The notes under the pieces are model-generated. The model was not told the origin of the DNA. It did no database searches and was given only the letters and a program-made list of their open reading frames with translations. Below are positions 1-10,299 of a DNA stretch of 64,000 nt, one piece after another (position 1 is the stretch's first letter; each line of letters begins with the position of its first letter). A program made the position numbers and the translations under genes. Source of the stretch: Closterium sp. NIES-65 (lineage: Eukaryota > Streptophyta > Zygnematophyceae > Desmidiales > Closteriaceae); assembly GCA_948144175.1 (NCBI GenBank), contig CANXME010000387.1:772501-836500 (forward strand). The letters run 5' to 3'.

Positions 1-2267
1 TAGCGCTCGTGACCCTGTCCACGGACGCGAGCCGGGCCCCGCACGTCTAGGTGAAGCGTCTGCAGTGGGGCCTCTGTTGGAGGAAACCGGGAGGAGTGAG
101 GGGCAGCCCGCTGCCGCCCCTCAACACAGGGGACGCAGGTAGGGCCAGGCCCCGGAGGAAGGGGAGGGAGGGACGGGGGAAGACAAGAGACAAGGACACG
201 GGAGGCCATGCCTCGGAGACGAAGCAGGGAGGGGTGACCAAGGCGGTGGGGGCACAGGAGAGTCTCGTGAGACAGGAGGCGACACGAGCAGGGGGCAGAT
301 TCAGGACCAGACCTGGACGCTGCAGCAAAAACCTGACCCGACGCAGCTACCTGACCAGACGCAGGGACAGGAGGAGACGCAGTGGTCAGTGTGTACAGGC
401 TCGACCCCGGCCGACGTGTAAACGTGGCCAAGTGTCGGCCCGTCCGAGCGTCCGTGCAGTGGGTCACCCGCTGGCTCGCAGGAGTGAACTGGTGAACTCC
501 CCCATCCTGTAGGTCAGCACCAGTCACCAAGTTCGTAGAGAACGAGGGGAGGTAGAGACCAGACAGGGTGCCAGAGGGAGCCGCGGGACACGGGAGGACT
601 GTGGAGAAGTGAGCAAGGACAAGACCCCCAGAGGGGTCTGCCAGAGAGACTGCAACTGGCCGACCAAGCGGCGTGAGTGTGGTGCTTTCTCGAAAGAAGG
701 AGCGAGAAGCCCCTGAGTCAAGGGTGAAGGTGAGGGAGGCCGAAGCCGACGCGGAACCTGAGAGCGCAGACTCACCAGCACCTGAGGAAGCAGACGCACT
801 GGCACCTAGAGCAGCAGCCTCGCTAGCACCTAGAGCAGCAGCCTCACCAGTACCTAGAGCAGCAGTCTCAATGCCCGGGTCGGGCGGAAAACACCCGTAA
901 CAGTCACCCTCATCACTAATCGTCACAGCATACATGGCAGCAAGAATAGCATCAAAGTCAAGGTCAAAGATAGCTACTCCCGCCCTATACAGCTCACCCC
1001 AGCGGGGGATCTCAGTGGCCCCCGGGAACTAGTGACGCCAAGCGTCCGTCAGGCGGCCAAAGCAGCGCTGGGTGGAGTGTGCACCCCCACACTGCTCACC
1101 CGCGCAGTCGCCGGTGCGGAGGACGTAGGTGCACGGACCAGCACCCCCACCACGCTGACGTGCAGCGTACCACTCACTGAGCTGCTGAGGGGGGAGGATG
1201 TCACGAGTGCGCTGCTGCTGCTGCTGCTGCTGGCGCGGACCACCACCGGAGCCGACCCTCTGCGCAGCGCCACCCCGACCAGCTCCACCTCCTCTTCCAC
1301 TGCCTCCTCCACTGCCGCCACCTCCGCCACCTCCGCTCCCACTGCCACCGCCGCCGCCGCCTCCGCCTCCAGTGCCGCCACCGACACCTCCACCCCTGCC
1401 ACCACTCCCACCGCCACCCCCACTCCCTTCGCCGCCTCCACCGCGGCCTCCACCGCCCCCGCTAGCCCCTCCAGCACCCCTGCCCCCCTTGCCCTTGCCA
1501 GGGCGGCGTCTCCCGCTAGGGGTAGACGCCGCACCGACCGACTCCAGCCCAACGAGGTCGGCCGCAGCAGCAGAGGCAATAGAGGGCAAAAGGGGGGAGG
1601 GGGAACACCCCTAAAAAATGGGGGTGCAAGGGTCACCACGGGAGGCTCCTACAGTGACTATGCTCTTCTCTATCGCTAGGAGAGCCTTCTCGATGAGAGT
1701 GGTGGGGAAAACTGAGAGGAAGTGGTCCCGGACTACGCGAAGAGAGTCAGGGAGCCGGATGACTATGTAGTAGAGGGTGATGTACATGGGGGGGGGGGGG
1801 GGGGGGTTCTTGGCGCAGAACTCAGCAGGAAGCGCAGCGCGGTAGCGAGTGTCACTAGTGCGGAGGTGCGTAATGAGGTCAGCGATTGTGGGAAAGGCAG
1901 CAAGGTCAGGGAAGAGGTACGGTAGCATGAGGCGGCTCAGTGCAGCAGTGGCAGGGGAAGTGTAGCGTGCAACTACAGCGTCGTACAAGGTCTAAGCACT
2001 CTTGTACTGGCTAAAGTGCGCACGCTCAGAGGTAGGCAGGTGGCGACGCACAGCAAGACGTGCAGCAGCATCGCGCGTGGCCCAATGTGAGCGAACAGTG
2101 GCATCAGCATCAGCAGCAGGGGCAGGAGAGGCACCAGAGGTGAGGTCAAAGAGGGAGAGACCGTCCGCCCTATCGTACTGTAAGAAAAGCTGCAGGTCAT
2201 CTACCCGGACGTCAAAGTCAATGGCCCGACCCTCAGCGTCAAAAGTGAGGACACTAGGGGTAGCCAT
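1..2267 (-). pseudogene. gag-pol of element A, broken, incomplete at window edge
   Basis: This is the copia polyprotein: Gag would package the RNA and Pol would copy and integrate it. The start is the ATG at 2267-2265 (protein begins MATPSVLTF). The N-terminal Gag domain is followed by a run of prolines from a 19-C tract (1788-1806), a long Gly-rich stretch, a Gln run, and the Gag zinc-like motif CTYVLRTGDCAGEQC with a following H-x4-C. The protease motif DSGAS comes next, and the integrase start lies near the window edge. Three in-frame amber stops break it: 1992-1994 (Gln in other copies), 1611-1613 (Glu in other copies) and 1029-1031 (Gln in other copies). The poly-C tract has a length that keeps frame. 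Identification comes from alignment by eye to copies B, C and D. Confidence 0.88.
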
Positions 2268-2299
2268 GACAGCAGTAGACTAGTAGCGCGAATAGTGGG

Positions 2300-3175
2300 G
2301 TAAGGGCAGTGCAGTGGTAGAGGCGCTGCTCTTACCGGACAGGTCGGCTCGGGCGGCTCGGCGGCTCGGCGGCTCTGCAGGAACTGCAGCTCGGCGGCTC
2401 GGGCGGCTCGGCGGCAACTGCGGCTTGGGCGGCTCGGGCGGCTCGGCGGTACGGCGGCTCGGCGGCAACTGCAGCTCAGCGCGCGGCGCCCTGGCGGTTC
2501 GGGCGGCTCGGGTGGCGCTGGCGGCGCGGTGGTGACGGCGGGGCCGCGTGAAGGCGGGGCCGGGGTCGGGTAGGGCAGCTGAGGGCCGCATGGGTAGGCG
2601 ACGGGGCCAGGAAGGGCGGCCCGGGGCCGCAGGGGTAGGCGACGGGGCCATGAAGGGTGGCTCGGGGCCGCAGGGGTAGGCGACGGGGCCAGCAGAGGCG
2701 GGGCCGGGTCGGGAAGGGCGGCGTCGGGGCCGGAAAAGGGGCGGCGCCGGGGCCGCGGTGGAGGCGACGGGGCTGCAGGGCGACGGATCGGGGCCGGGAA
2801 GGGCGGCGCCGGGACCGCGGGGTAGGTGACGGGGCCGCAGGGTGGCGGATCGGGGCCGGGAAGGGCGGCGCCGGGGCCACAGGGCTAGGCGACGGGGCCA
2901 GCAGAGGCGGCGCCGGGTCGGGAAGGGCGGCGTCGGGGCCGGAAAAAGGGCGGCGCCGGGGCCGCAGGGCGGCGGATCGGGGCCGGGAAGGGCGGCGCGA
3001 GGGCCGCGGAGTAGGCGACAGGGCCGTAGGGCGGCGGATCGGGGCCGGGAAGGGCGGCGCCGGGGCTGCAGGGCTAGGCGACGGGTCCGCTAGGGCGGCG
3101 GATCGGGGCCGCGAGGGCGGCGCGACGCAGCCGCTAGGGCGGCGCGACGCAGCCGCTAGGGCGGCGCGATGGGAT
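2300..3175 (-). repeat. GC-rich two-part leader arrays of element A
   Basis: Between the PBS and the gag start lie two arrays of imperfect short repeats. The PBS-proximal part (about 2550-3175) repeats units like GGGGCCGGGAAGGGCGGC on the plus strand. The gag-proximal part (about 2340-2500) repeats GGCGGCTCGGGCGGCTCGGC, the complement of the GCCGAGCCGCC unit seen in the leaders of B, C and D. The open frames across it look like artefacts of GC-rich repeats. Confidence 0.8.
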
Positions 3176-3250
3176 CAGAGAGGGGAGCGTGACTCGGGCA
3201 GGGGCTGAGCGCGCTCCGGGCAGAAAAAATTTCGAATCGGTGGGCCCTAG

Positions 3251-3284
3251 GAACAGCTCCCACGAGGGAACCTGCTCGATACCA
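3251..3284 (-). promoter_or_regulatory. Primer-binding site and hairpin of element A
   Basis: The minus strand reads TGGTATCGAGCAGG directly after the LTR (3284-3271), close to the plant initiator-Met tRNA complement. Next comes a short inverted repeat, GGTTCCC then GTGGGAGC, at about 3272-3251, as in the other copies. Confidence 0.8.
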
Positions 3285-3414
3285 TGAGAAGACTAGAACA
3301 AGGAATGAAAATGACTAAGTGAAAGTTGGGTACAAATATGAACCCCTAGAAAGCTGTACCCCATATGTGCTACCCCACTATAGCCTACAATAGCTATGTC
3401 ATATAAATCTGACA
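3285..3414 (-). repeat. 5' LTR of element A (130 bp)
   Basis: On the minus strand it starts TGTCAGATTTATATGACA and ends TCTTCTCA, next to the PBS. It contains the family core GTAGGCTATAGTGGGGTA and GGGGTACA. The length is typical of this family (125-134 bp) and very short for copia LTRs. Confidence 0.88.
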
Positions 3415-3423
3415 CCTTCACGC

Positions 3424-3650
3424 CTCTGGTGCCATTCGGGCGAGCGCTCCCCGCCGCCGCGCCACCCTTCACAACACAGATGCGGATCGGGCGAGGGCTC
3501 CCTGCCGCCGCGCCACCCTTCACGCCGCGGATGCGGATCGGGCGAGCGGGACCGCCGCCGCGCCACCCTTCACGTCGCGCATGCGGATCGGGCGAGCGCT
3601 CCCCGCCGTCGCGCCACCCTTCACGTCGCGCATGCATATCGGGTGAGCGC
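3424..3650. repeat. 51-bp tandem repeat, about four copies
   Basis: The word GCCACCCTTCAC recurs at 3461, 3512, 3562 and 3613, giving periods of 51, 50 and 51 bp. The shared unit also contains ATGCGGATCGGGCGAGCG. The rest of 3651-4054 is pyrimidine-rich sequence in which I see no gene. An open frame (3396-4004, plus) crosses it but resembles nothing I know. Confidence 0.75.
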
Positions 3651-4054
3651 GATCCCTCGCCTCGCCTTGCTCCGCGCAGCCGGCGATTTTCCGGTGTGCG
3701 CGGCCGCTCTTCTTGTCCTCCTTCACACCGTCCTCGCTGCACGGACGCACTCGATTCTACGGTCCTGCTGACGCGGTTTGGACGAGGGATCTCCCTCCTG
3801 ACGGTAGCGGGGTTCCTCTTGCTGCTGTCTAGATCTCACCTATCCCCTTCCCTTCTCTGCATGCTTCTGTTCTCACACCTTGGATCTGTCTGCCATCTTC
3901 TCCTCTGTTACTCCCATTCTGTATTGGCCTCTCTCTGCCTGCACTTGTTGCTTCACTCATTCCCCTTAATACTCCTTAGATCCCCGTTTGAGTCTTGTCT
4001 TTAAGCTCCCTGCTCCCTTAACATCCCATTCCCTACTCAGCCACAACTTATTAT

Positions 4055-4926
4055 TGTTAGAGACTAAGGACAGAGTCTACGAAGATTAGGTGCCAAAATT
4101 CTCAAAATCGTTGGCTTAGAATTCTGGACAGAAAATGTGCGCTCACAAGAAACGCCGTCGACGAGACGTTCACGGTCAAAACTTCATCAAACTCAGATAT
4201 GTTGTAGCTCTACTCCGTGGCTACAATTTCCAAGTTAAATCATACAAAAAGGTGAAGTATTTCTTGAGTTATCAATTTCGGCGCACTAGGGGGTATGCTG
4301 CCATGGAATCTTAACTCAATCACAAAGTTTCACACAAGTTCACAATTAGTACACAAGAGAGTTAGAGTAGCACTAAACCAGGTGGAAGGGATGAGGAGGA
4401 TGAGAGGGAAGGTCCCCAAGGAGTCCCCAACCAAGGAAACCCCATAAGCACACCAAATCCCTTCCCTTTAGGAACCCCACTTTCACTTTTGTCACTTTCC
4501 AACCCATGCCATCCACCTTGCCCAACTTGGCCACACTTGCCAACCTGGTTTGGCTCCTCCCAACCAATTGGCAGCATCTACAGTGATGTTCACGAATTTC
4601 CCAACCCCCAAAAGTCTGTACCCCATATTGAGTCAACCCCACAACTTCCCACAGATGCCACAATCAAATATGAAAAACATACGAACTCCAACGTTCGTAA
4701 CTTTCTTGTTCGTGCTCCGATTGAAGCGATACTTGGTTCGTCGAAAAGCTCTTGAGCAAAAAATTACTTCAGATATCTGCTCAAGCCAAATAACATTCAC
4801 ACACACTCAGAAAAACCAAACCGCACAAAACACAAATTCTTGCACACGCTCACACCACGCATGCAACGCACGAACACATGATGGGAGGCAGACAGACGTG
4901 AATGCATATGATTGCATCACACAACA
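4055..4926. repeat. Solo LTR (872 bp) with 5-bp target duplication
   Basis: It starts TGTTAGAGACTAAGGAC and ends CACACAACA, so the termini are inverted (TGTT and AACA). It is flanked by an exact duplication ATTAT at 4050-4054 and 4927-4931. No coding region or PBS lies inside or next to it, so it is a solo LTR or a complete non-coding insertion. A second copy lies at 52847-53668; this one has about 45 extra bases around 4655-4700. The family is not identified. Confidence 0.85.
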
Positions 4927-4931
4927 ATTAT

Positions 4932-6980
4932 GTCTCCAATAATCCACTGTTTGCTCAGATTCACCGCAGAACAATCGTGTTGAAAGGAAACATATACGCA
5001 TCAAGGAATCTAACCCAAGAATCCACCTATCAACCAGCGAGTTCCGCCTCCATGCTACCATCCCTTCATTTACTAGCCTAGACGTCACGCGACAAAGGCT
5101 GCTATGGAACAGGCTTACAGCCCTTGCTTCTTGCCCTCAAGCCTGCCGCACTCTACTTGCCTCCATTTGGCACTGAGCATATCCAACTAGCTCCTTGGGG
5201 AGTTCCTGCAATTAAGGGAAACAAACACGCATGCATATGAACACCCATCCTGAGTGTGACTGCCTTCCTCATCCCCTACACTGCAGCTGCCGAGCCCCAC
5301 ACTGTCTTCCGCCCATTCTCCCCTCTTTTCTCATGCCAGTCCCGCCCCTATCACTTCCAACCTGAACCTCCACCGCTCCTCGCCGCCCATTCCCCGACAC
5401 TCGAACTGCCTCGTGTCCTTTCAGCTGCCATCCCCGTCTCATCTTCGCTTCGCTATGTACACTTATATACAGTATGTACATCTCAATTCTCACCTGCTCG
5501 CCCTTATCTTTCACATTCACTGATATGTGACACTGATCTTCTTGTGCGCCCTCCGACCCGTCGGCCGTCGCCTTGCCCTGGTCCTTTGTCCCATCTGTCT
5601 GCGCAGAATCAGCCTCGTCGGCTCCAGTGGTGGTGCTGTGGCTCTCGTCGGCCTCCTCCTCCAGGCGTTGTCGATCCTCGTTGCCTTCGTCCGAGGCCCT
5701 CCTTGCGCGTTTTCCTTATAGGGAATCTTCCCTCCTCGCTGTGAGTTTCGGGATCTCCTCGTCGACGAGGACGCCATCCCTGCAAGCCTCGCGCACGGTC
5801 GCCTTCTGCCTGTCTACGGTGCCCTTCTTCCGGGGAGGGATGTGCTCTTGCGTCACGGCAATACCCACGATCGCCTCTAGATCCATCTCGTGCGTCCGTC
5901 CGCCACAGGTCGCTCCTCGACATGGCAGATCTCGCCCCGCCACCTTCATCGCCACGTTGATCTGGCGTCTGAAGAACCCGATCAGCACGAAAAGCCGGCC
6001 TTCACGGCAATCGTTCCAGCGAGCGCCCGCGTTCCTGCGAGCGTTCGCGCCGTGGCCGTTCCTCCTCCTCACGACGACAATACTGCCGGCCCCATCGCAG
6101 CTCGTACTTGTCCATGCTCACGCGCCCACTTGCACGTATTTGCCCCCCTTTTTGGTTGTTATAAAGGAGTTCCCTCCCTCACCCCGCAGGTTCCCTCCTA
6201 GTGGCGTGGTGCTGGATGTAAGAACTAGAGCAACCGATTTCACTATGATGAGAGAATAACAAGCAAAAAGAATGGTGCGTGTTCGTCACCAAACCTTGCC
6301 CAACATCAAGTCGCACATTTTACAATGTGCGGCTCAAGTTTGGGTTGGTCCTCCCTGATTGGTTCAATGCGTTTCGCCTCCCAGTGCTTTCCCTCCCATT
6401 CCCAACGTCAAATTCATCCTCCCCCTACTCAACCTCAAATCCTAATAAAACATTTGCCACACCCCACTCTACACCTGCGCACCGCTGTCATCGCATCAGG
6501 ACCTCCAGAGGCAACACCCCCACAAGCTCCAGCAGCAGCACCAGAAAGTGGCAGCGACGACGGCTGCTGCTCCCAGAACTATGACCGCTGCGGCAGTGAT
6601 TGCACCGCACCACCCGATCCTCCTGTAGTGGCACCCTCGACCCCACCAACAAGAGCCCCCCCCCCCCCCCCCCCCCAAAGTCACCACCCCCAGAACTAAT
6701 ACCCTGAGCGTCACCACCCGCAACAGCACCAGGGCTTCCGGAGTCAACGGCGATAAGCTGCAGAGGAGGCGAAGATGTCCGAGGCGGAAAACCCAGAGGC
6801 GTCTCCAAGCGCGGCGAGCAGTGAGAGGTCATGGTGTCGTCAGCAGCAGGGTCACCCCCCTCAGCTGGGCTAGAGGAGTCTGGGGTGAGCTCCAAAGGCA
6901 CAACCGAGGGGAGTGAGGTGACGTACGATATGCGGAGACAACTCAATCAACAAGAACTAGACCGCGAGCTAGGCACGGGG
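4932..6980. other. About 2 kb without a recognisable gene
   Basis: Several overlapping open frames exist on both strands (for example 5573-6259 plus and 5716-6072 minus). None has a domain I recognise, and the codon pattern does not favour one frame. The stretch holds a 21-C run (6656-6676). The minus-strand frame 6487-6946 is rich in Ser, Pro and Gly and could be a degraded copia linker, but that is a guess. Confidence 0.5.
5716..6072 (-). other. Unassigned open reading frame
   Basis: A 118-codon frame with fairly balanced composition in its middle (…EAIVGIAVTQEHIPPRKK…). It is the best candidate for a host exon in this gap. I cannot assign a family, there is no matching upstream exon, and the plus strand is also open here, so it may be chance. 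Confidence 0.2.
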
Positions 6981-7944
6981 CTAGAGTGATCTCTGCGTTC
7001 GTTCCTTAGTCGTTTCCTTGTGCTCTCACTACTTGCTAGTTCACAAGGAGAATTGGCAAGAGTTTCACTAGGAAAAGTCGACAACAATGGTACGCAATGA
7101 TAGCAACAAATTTGGCAAGACTGACTACATCCGAGCTAGCATGTAAGCAGGACGTTTGCCAGCGCAGCACGGTTGACCGCGTTCCAGCACGACTTGGTCG
7201 ACCGCGCTCCAGCAGTGCAAAGTCCTGTCTCGCCAACACTGCAAGTCGACAGCGTGCCAACGCTGCACCAATTCGGCTGCACATCGTTGCCCCACAAGAC
7301 AGCAGCGCACCCGCTTCGTAGGTGTGCGCAACTGATTGGCGGGCTGTGTCTTGAAACGTGCACAGCGCACACACCAAATCGTCCTCGTGCTGGCGAATGC
7401 TCCTGATCAGCCACGTTGACCTCAAGGTCAGATACCACTCCGGGGTAGGCCTCGCCATGAACCACCTGGGCGACCATCGCGTGCCTCCGCAGAAACCCCG
7501 TCGCCCGGGTAACCTGGTCGACCGGGCAACCACCACGTCGACCAGCTCCTCCTTGTGTCTGTCGACCACCCAGGTCGACGACCACCCCTGGTCGACCACG
7601 CCTAGTGGACCATGCACCTCGTCGACCAGCTCCAAGTCGACGACAATCCTGGTCGGCCAACTCCAGGTCGACCGCCACACCTGTCAGCCGACCACCAAAG
7701 CCAGAAGTCGGCTTCCCCGGGTCGGCGTCACCAAGTCGACGCCTCCGATGTCGACCTCGACAGGTCGACCACCCGAAGTCGGCGCCCTCCCAAAGTCGGC
7801 GCCCTTGCAGTGGCCCCCGTGCAGGTCGACCAGTCCCGTCGACCAGCTTGCCCACTGCTGCATGTTGGCTGCACCTCCCGCACACCCGACCACGAGGTCG
7901 ACTCCGCCCAAGCGAGGAAAGGGCCAACACAACTCCCGTTGACA
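6980..7944 (-). repeat. 3' LTR of copia element L (inner end approximate)
   Basis: The minus strand begins TGTCAACGGGAGTTGTGTTG at 7944, directly after a polypurine tract (GGTAGGGGAG, 7954-7945). Much of it (about 7160-7944) is packed with the palindrome GTCGAC. A homologous sequence, on the plus strand, starts at 63316 (element N). The distal end near 6980 is estimated because no terminal CA plus duplication could be matched. Open frames across it in several phases are by-products of the repeats. Confidence 0.7.
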
Positions 7945-8072
7945 CTCCCCTACCGCGTTCACGCTTGGGTCCCCAGCTCACATGGCAGCACCACTCGGAG
8001 AATAGCTCGTCGGCGTGCACCCAACACACAGCACGCCAGTCACCTCACCAGCCATGCAAGAGGGCATGACAC

Positions 8073-10061
8073 CTACTGCTGCACGTTGTCGTCGCCGTCG
8101 CCCATGTCGGCCAGGCGCACTTGGCCGATTGCGATGGAGCACCGCTTGAAGGCCGGGTAGTGCACCGCCTTTGTCAGGAAGTCGGCCGGCTGCTCCGTGG
8201 TCGGGATGTACTTCAGTACAAACTTACCGTGCTTCACAATGTGCTACAGCCAGGCCTGTCGCCGCTCCATGTGCTTGAGGTTGCCCGTCAACCCCATGCC
8301 CTCGGCGACCGTGATGCCTAACTTGTTGTCCACAAGAAGGACCGTCAGCATCCCGGCGTCCAGCTGCCGGAACTCTACAAGAAGGAAACGAAGACGGCGT
8401 CCCTCCTTGCCGGCTTCAGTGGCCGCCACGTACTCCGACTCGGTCAACGACAGCGTCGCACACTTGATGTGTTGGCTCGACCAGGAGACCGTGGCCCCTC
8501 CGTAGACAAACGCGTAGCCGCCCGTGCTCATCTGGTTCTGCTTGTTGTTGGCGTCGACGACGTCTACGTAGCTGACCAACTTCAGCAACTCAAATCCACC
8601 ACCGAACTCCAAGGCGAGGTAGGCAAAGCAGCGGTTGACTTCGCGCCAGTGCTGGTCGCTCCTCACCATGAGGCCACTCCCCAGCTTGCTGCAGGCGAAG
8701 GCGATGTCCGGCCTTGTCGTCGTCGCCGAAAACTGCAGCGAGCTGACCTTCTGCTGGTACTCCTCCTAGCCCTCCTGGGCCCCTCGTCGTCGAACGTCAG
8801 TTCGGCGTAAGCGTCGACCGAGGCCGGAGTCTTTGGGGTGCGCCCGGTCTGCTTCCCATCGAAGAACCGCCTGCGCAACTTGTTGGCGTAGCCCTGCTGA
8901 TACAGCCACAGCTTCCTCGTCGGCCTGTCGCGCACGATCTCTAGCCCAAGGTACTTCTGCACCGGTAAGATCTCGTGCAGCTCGAAGGCGGCCTTGAACA
9001 ACTCCTTGAACTTCTTCAGCATCTCGGTGCTCCTACTGGCGACGAGCAGGTCATCGATGTAGACAAGCACCCAGAAGGCCACACCACCATCACCGACCTT
9101 GAAGTAGAGCGCCGTGTCGACCTGGCTCTTCTTCCAGCCAGCGCCCTGTAGCACACCGTCGAGAGCACTATACCACAGCAGCGGCGACTGCTTCAGCCGG
9201 TAGAGGCTCTTAAGCAGCTTGCACACTCGGCTGGTCCCGTCGTTGAAGTTGTCCGTCTGGTTCATGTACAGCAATCAGTCGAGCTCACTCCATAGGAAAG
9301 CGTTTTCCATGTCGAGCTGCATCAGGTTGAGGTCAAGGACAGCGACGATGCTGAGGAAGATCCTCAGCGTGACGTAGCTTCTCACCGGCGCGTACGTCTC
9401 GTCGTAGTCAGCGCCATACACCTTCGTGAAGCCCTTCATGACCAGCCTCGCCTTCTTGCGCTCGACGATGTCGTCGTTGTGGTACTTTTTTGTCAGCACC
9501 CACCGGTTCTTCATGATGTTCACCCCGGGTGGGCGTTCGAACAACTCCTAGGTTCCCATGCCAATGAGGCTGTGGATCTCCTCCTCCATGGCGGCCTTCA
9601 CCGCCTTGCCCTTCCAGCTCGCCAACGCCTCCTTCACCGTCATCGTGGAGATGTCCCAACGATGTCCAGGGTTGGCGTGCATGTCGCGGTCGAGCTCCGG
9701 GAGGTCTTCATCCTCCTCGGCTTTGTTGTACAGCACGTCGACGTCGACCTCGTCATATGCCGTGGTGAAGGCGGCCGGTACAAAGAAATCAGGTGACCGC
9801 CGAAGTTGGCCTGTACGTCGTGGTCTAGCCTGGACCTCCACCACGTCGCTGTCGGTGGACTCCTTGGCGTCCCATCGCCCCTCGCATCGCTGCCCTCAGC
9901 GTCCTGCTGCAACAACCGGCTTCCCTGCTGACTTCTCCCCTGTGGTCGGCTCCCCTGCTGACTGCTTGGTCGCCGACTCCTTCGTGGTCGGCTTCATTGC
10001 TGCCTGCTCCTCTGTTGACTGCGGCCCTGCCGATGCCTCCTTCGCCGGCTTCACCAATGTC
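8073..10061 (-). pseudogene. pol of element L: linker, reverse transcriptase and RNase H
   Basis: On the minus strand a Lys/Pro/Thr-rich linker (10061-9850) leads into the RT. Recognisable RT parts are NRWVLTKKYHNDD, the KARLVMKGF block, LDMENAFL, CKLLKSLYRLKQSP and the catalytic YIDD inside VLVYIDDLLVAS. RNase H follows, with YVAATEAGKE and VDNKLG, and the frame ends at a TAG (8073-8075) soon before the 3' LTR. In-frame stops occur at 9545-9547 and 9272-9274, and the frame shifts near 8665, so it is inactive. The family differs clearly from the compact-LTR elements. Confidence 0.85.
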
Positions 10062-10066
10062 GGCTG
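10062..10066. repeat. Target-site duplication of element B (left)
   Basis: GGCTG here is repeated exactly at 17771-17775, on the other side of element B. Confidence 0.9.
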
Positions 10067-10197
10067 TGTCAGAGCATTATAGCTTATACATTTGTGTAGG
10101 CTATAATGGGGTAGCCCATATGGGGTACAACCCAATTAGGGTTAGTACTTGTACCCAACTCTTTCATAGTTCATTCATCCATTCTCACTTCTCGTCA
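10067..10197 (+). repeat. 5' LTR of element B (131 bp)
   Basis: Begins TGTCAGAGCATTATAGC and ends CTTCTCGTCA. It carries a TATA-like stretch near its start and the family core TAGGCTATAATGGGGTAG. Confidence 0.93.
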
Positions 10198-10260
10198 TGG
10201 TATCGAGCAGGTTCCCGAGTGGGAATACTGCCTAGGGCCCACGACGTACTTTTTCTCCTC
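10198..10260 (+). promoter_or_regulatory. PBS and conserved post-PBS elements of B
   Basis: TGGTATCGAGCAGG follows the LTR directly and resembles the complement of the initiator-Met tRNA 3' end. Next are the hairpin GGTTCCC/GTGGGAA (10210-10225) and AGGGCCCAC. A T-rich run and GCCCGGAGCGCGCT follow at about 10250-10275. The same order occurs after the PBS in the other copies. Confidence 0.8.
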
Positions 10261-10299
10261 TGCCCGGAGCGCGCTTACCTCCTAACCCGAGTAGCGCCC

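Larger units (their letters stand above)
1..3414 (-). mobile_element. Compact-LTR copia retrotransposon A (3' part beyond window edge)
   Basis: Read on the minus strand, the element starts with a 130-bp LTR (3285-3414), a tRNA-like primer-binding site (3271-3284), a GC-rich leader and a gag-pol frame that runs off the left edge. Layout and protein sequence match copies B and C. The right flank begins CCTTC, which should be half of the target duplication; the other half is outside the window. Confidence 0.9.
6980..10066 (-). mobile_element. Copia element L, 3' segment (RT, RNase H, LTR)
   Basis: This is the downstream half of a minus-strand copia element split by element B. The break is marked by the B target duplication GGCTG (10062-10066 and 17771-17775). 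Joining 17776 to 10066 on the minus strand restores a continuous linker region between integrase and RT. Confidence 0.85.

Noticed and set aside
3424..3650. CRISPR-like array
   Set aside because: Units are contiguous tandem repeats without unique spacers, in a eukaryotic retrotransposon context.
5573..6259. A 228-residue plus-strand frame as a host gene
   Set aside because: Ser/Arg/Pro-rich, open in other frames too, no domain and no flanking gene structure.
7136..8160. Overlapping frames of 150-300 residues in the GTCGAC region
   Set aside because: The stretch is the L LTR. Palindromic repeats keep both strands open; no family resemblance.
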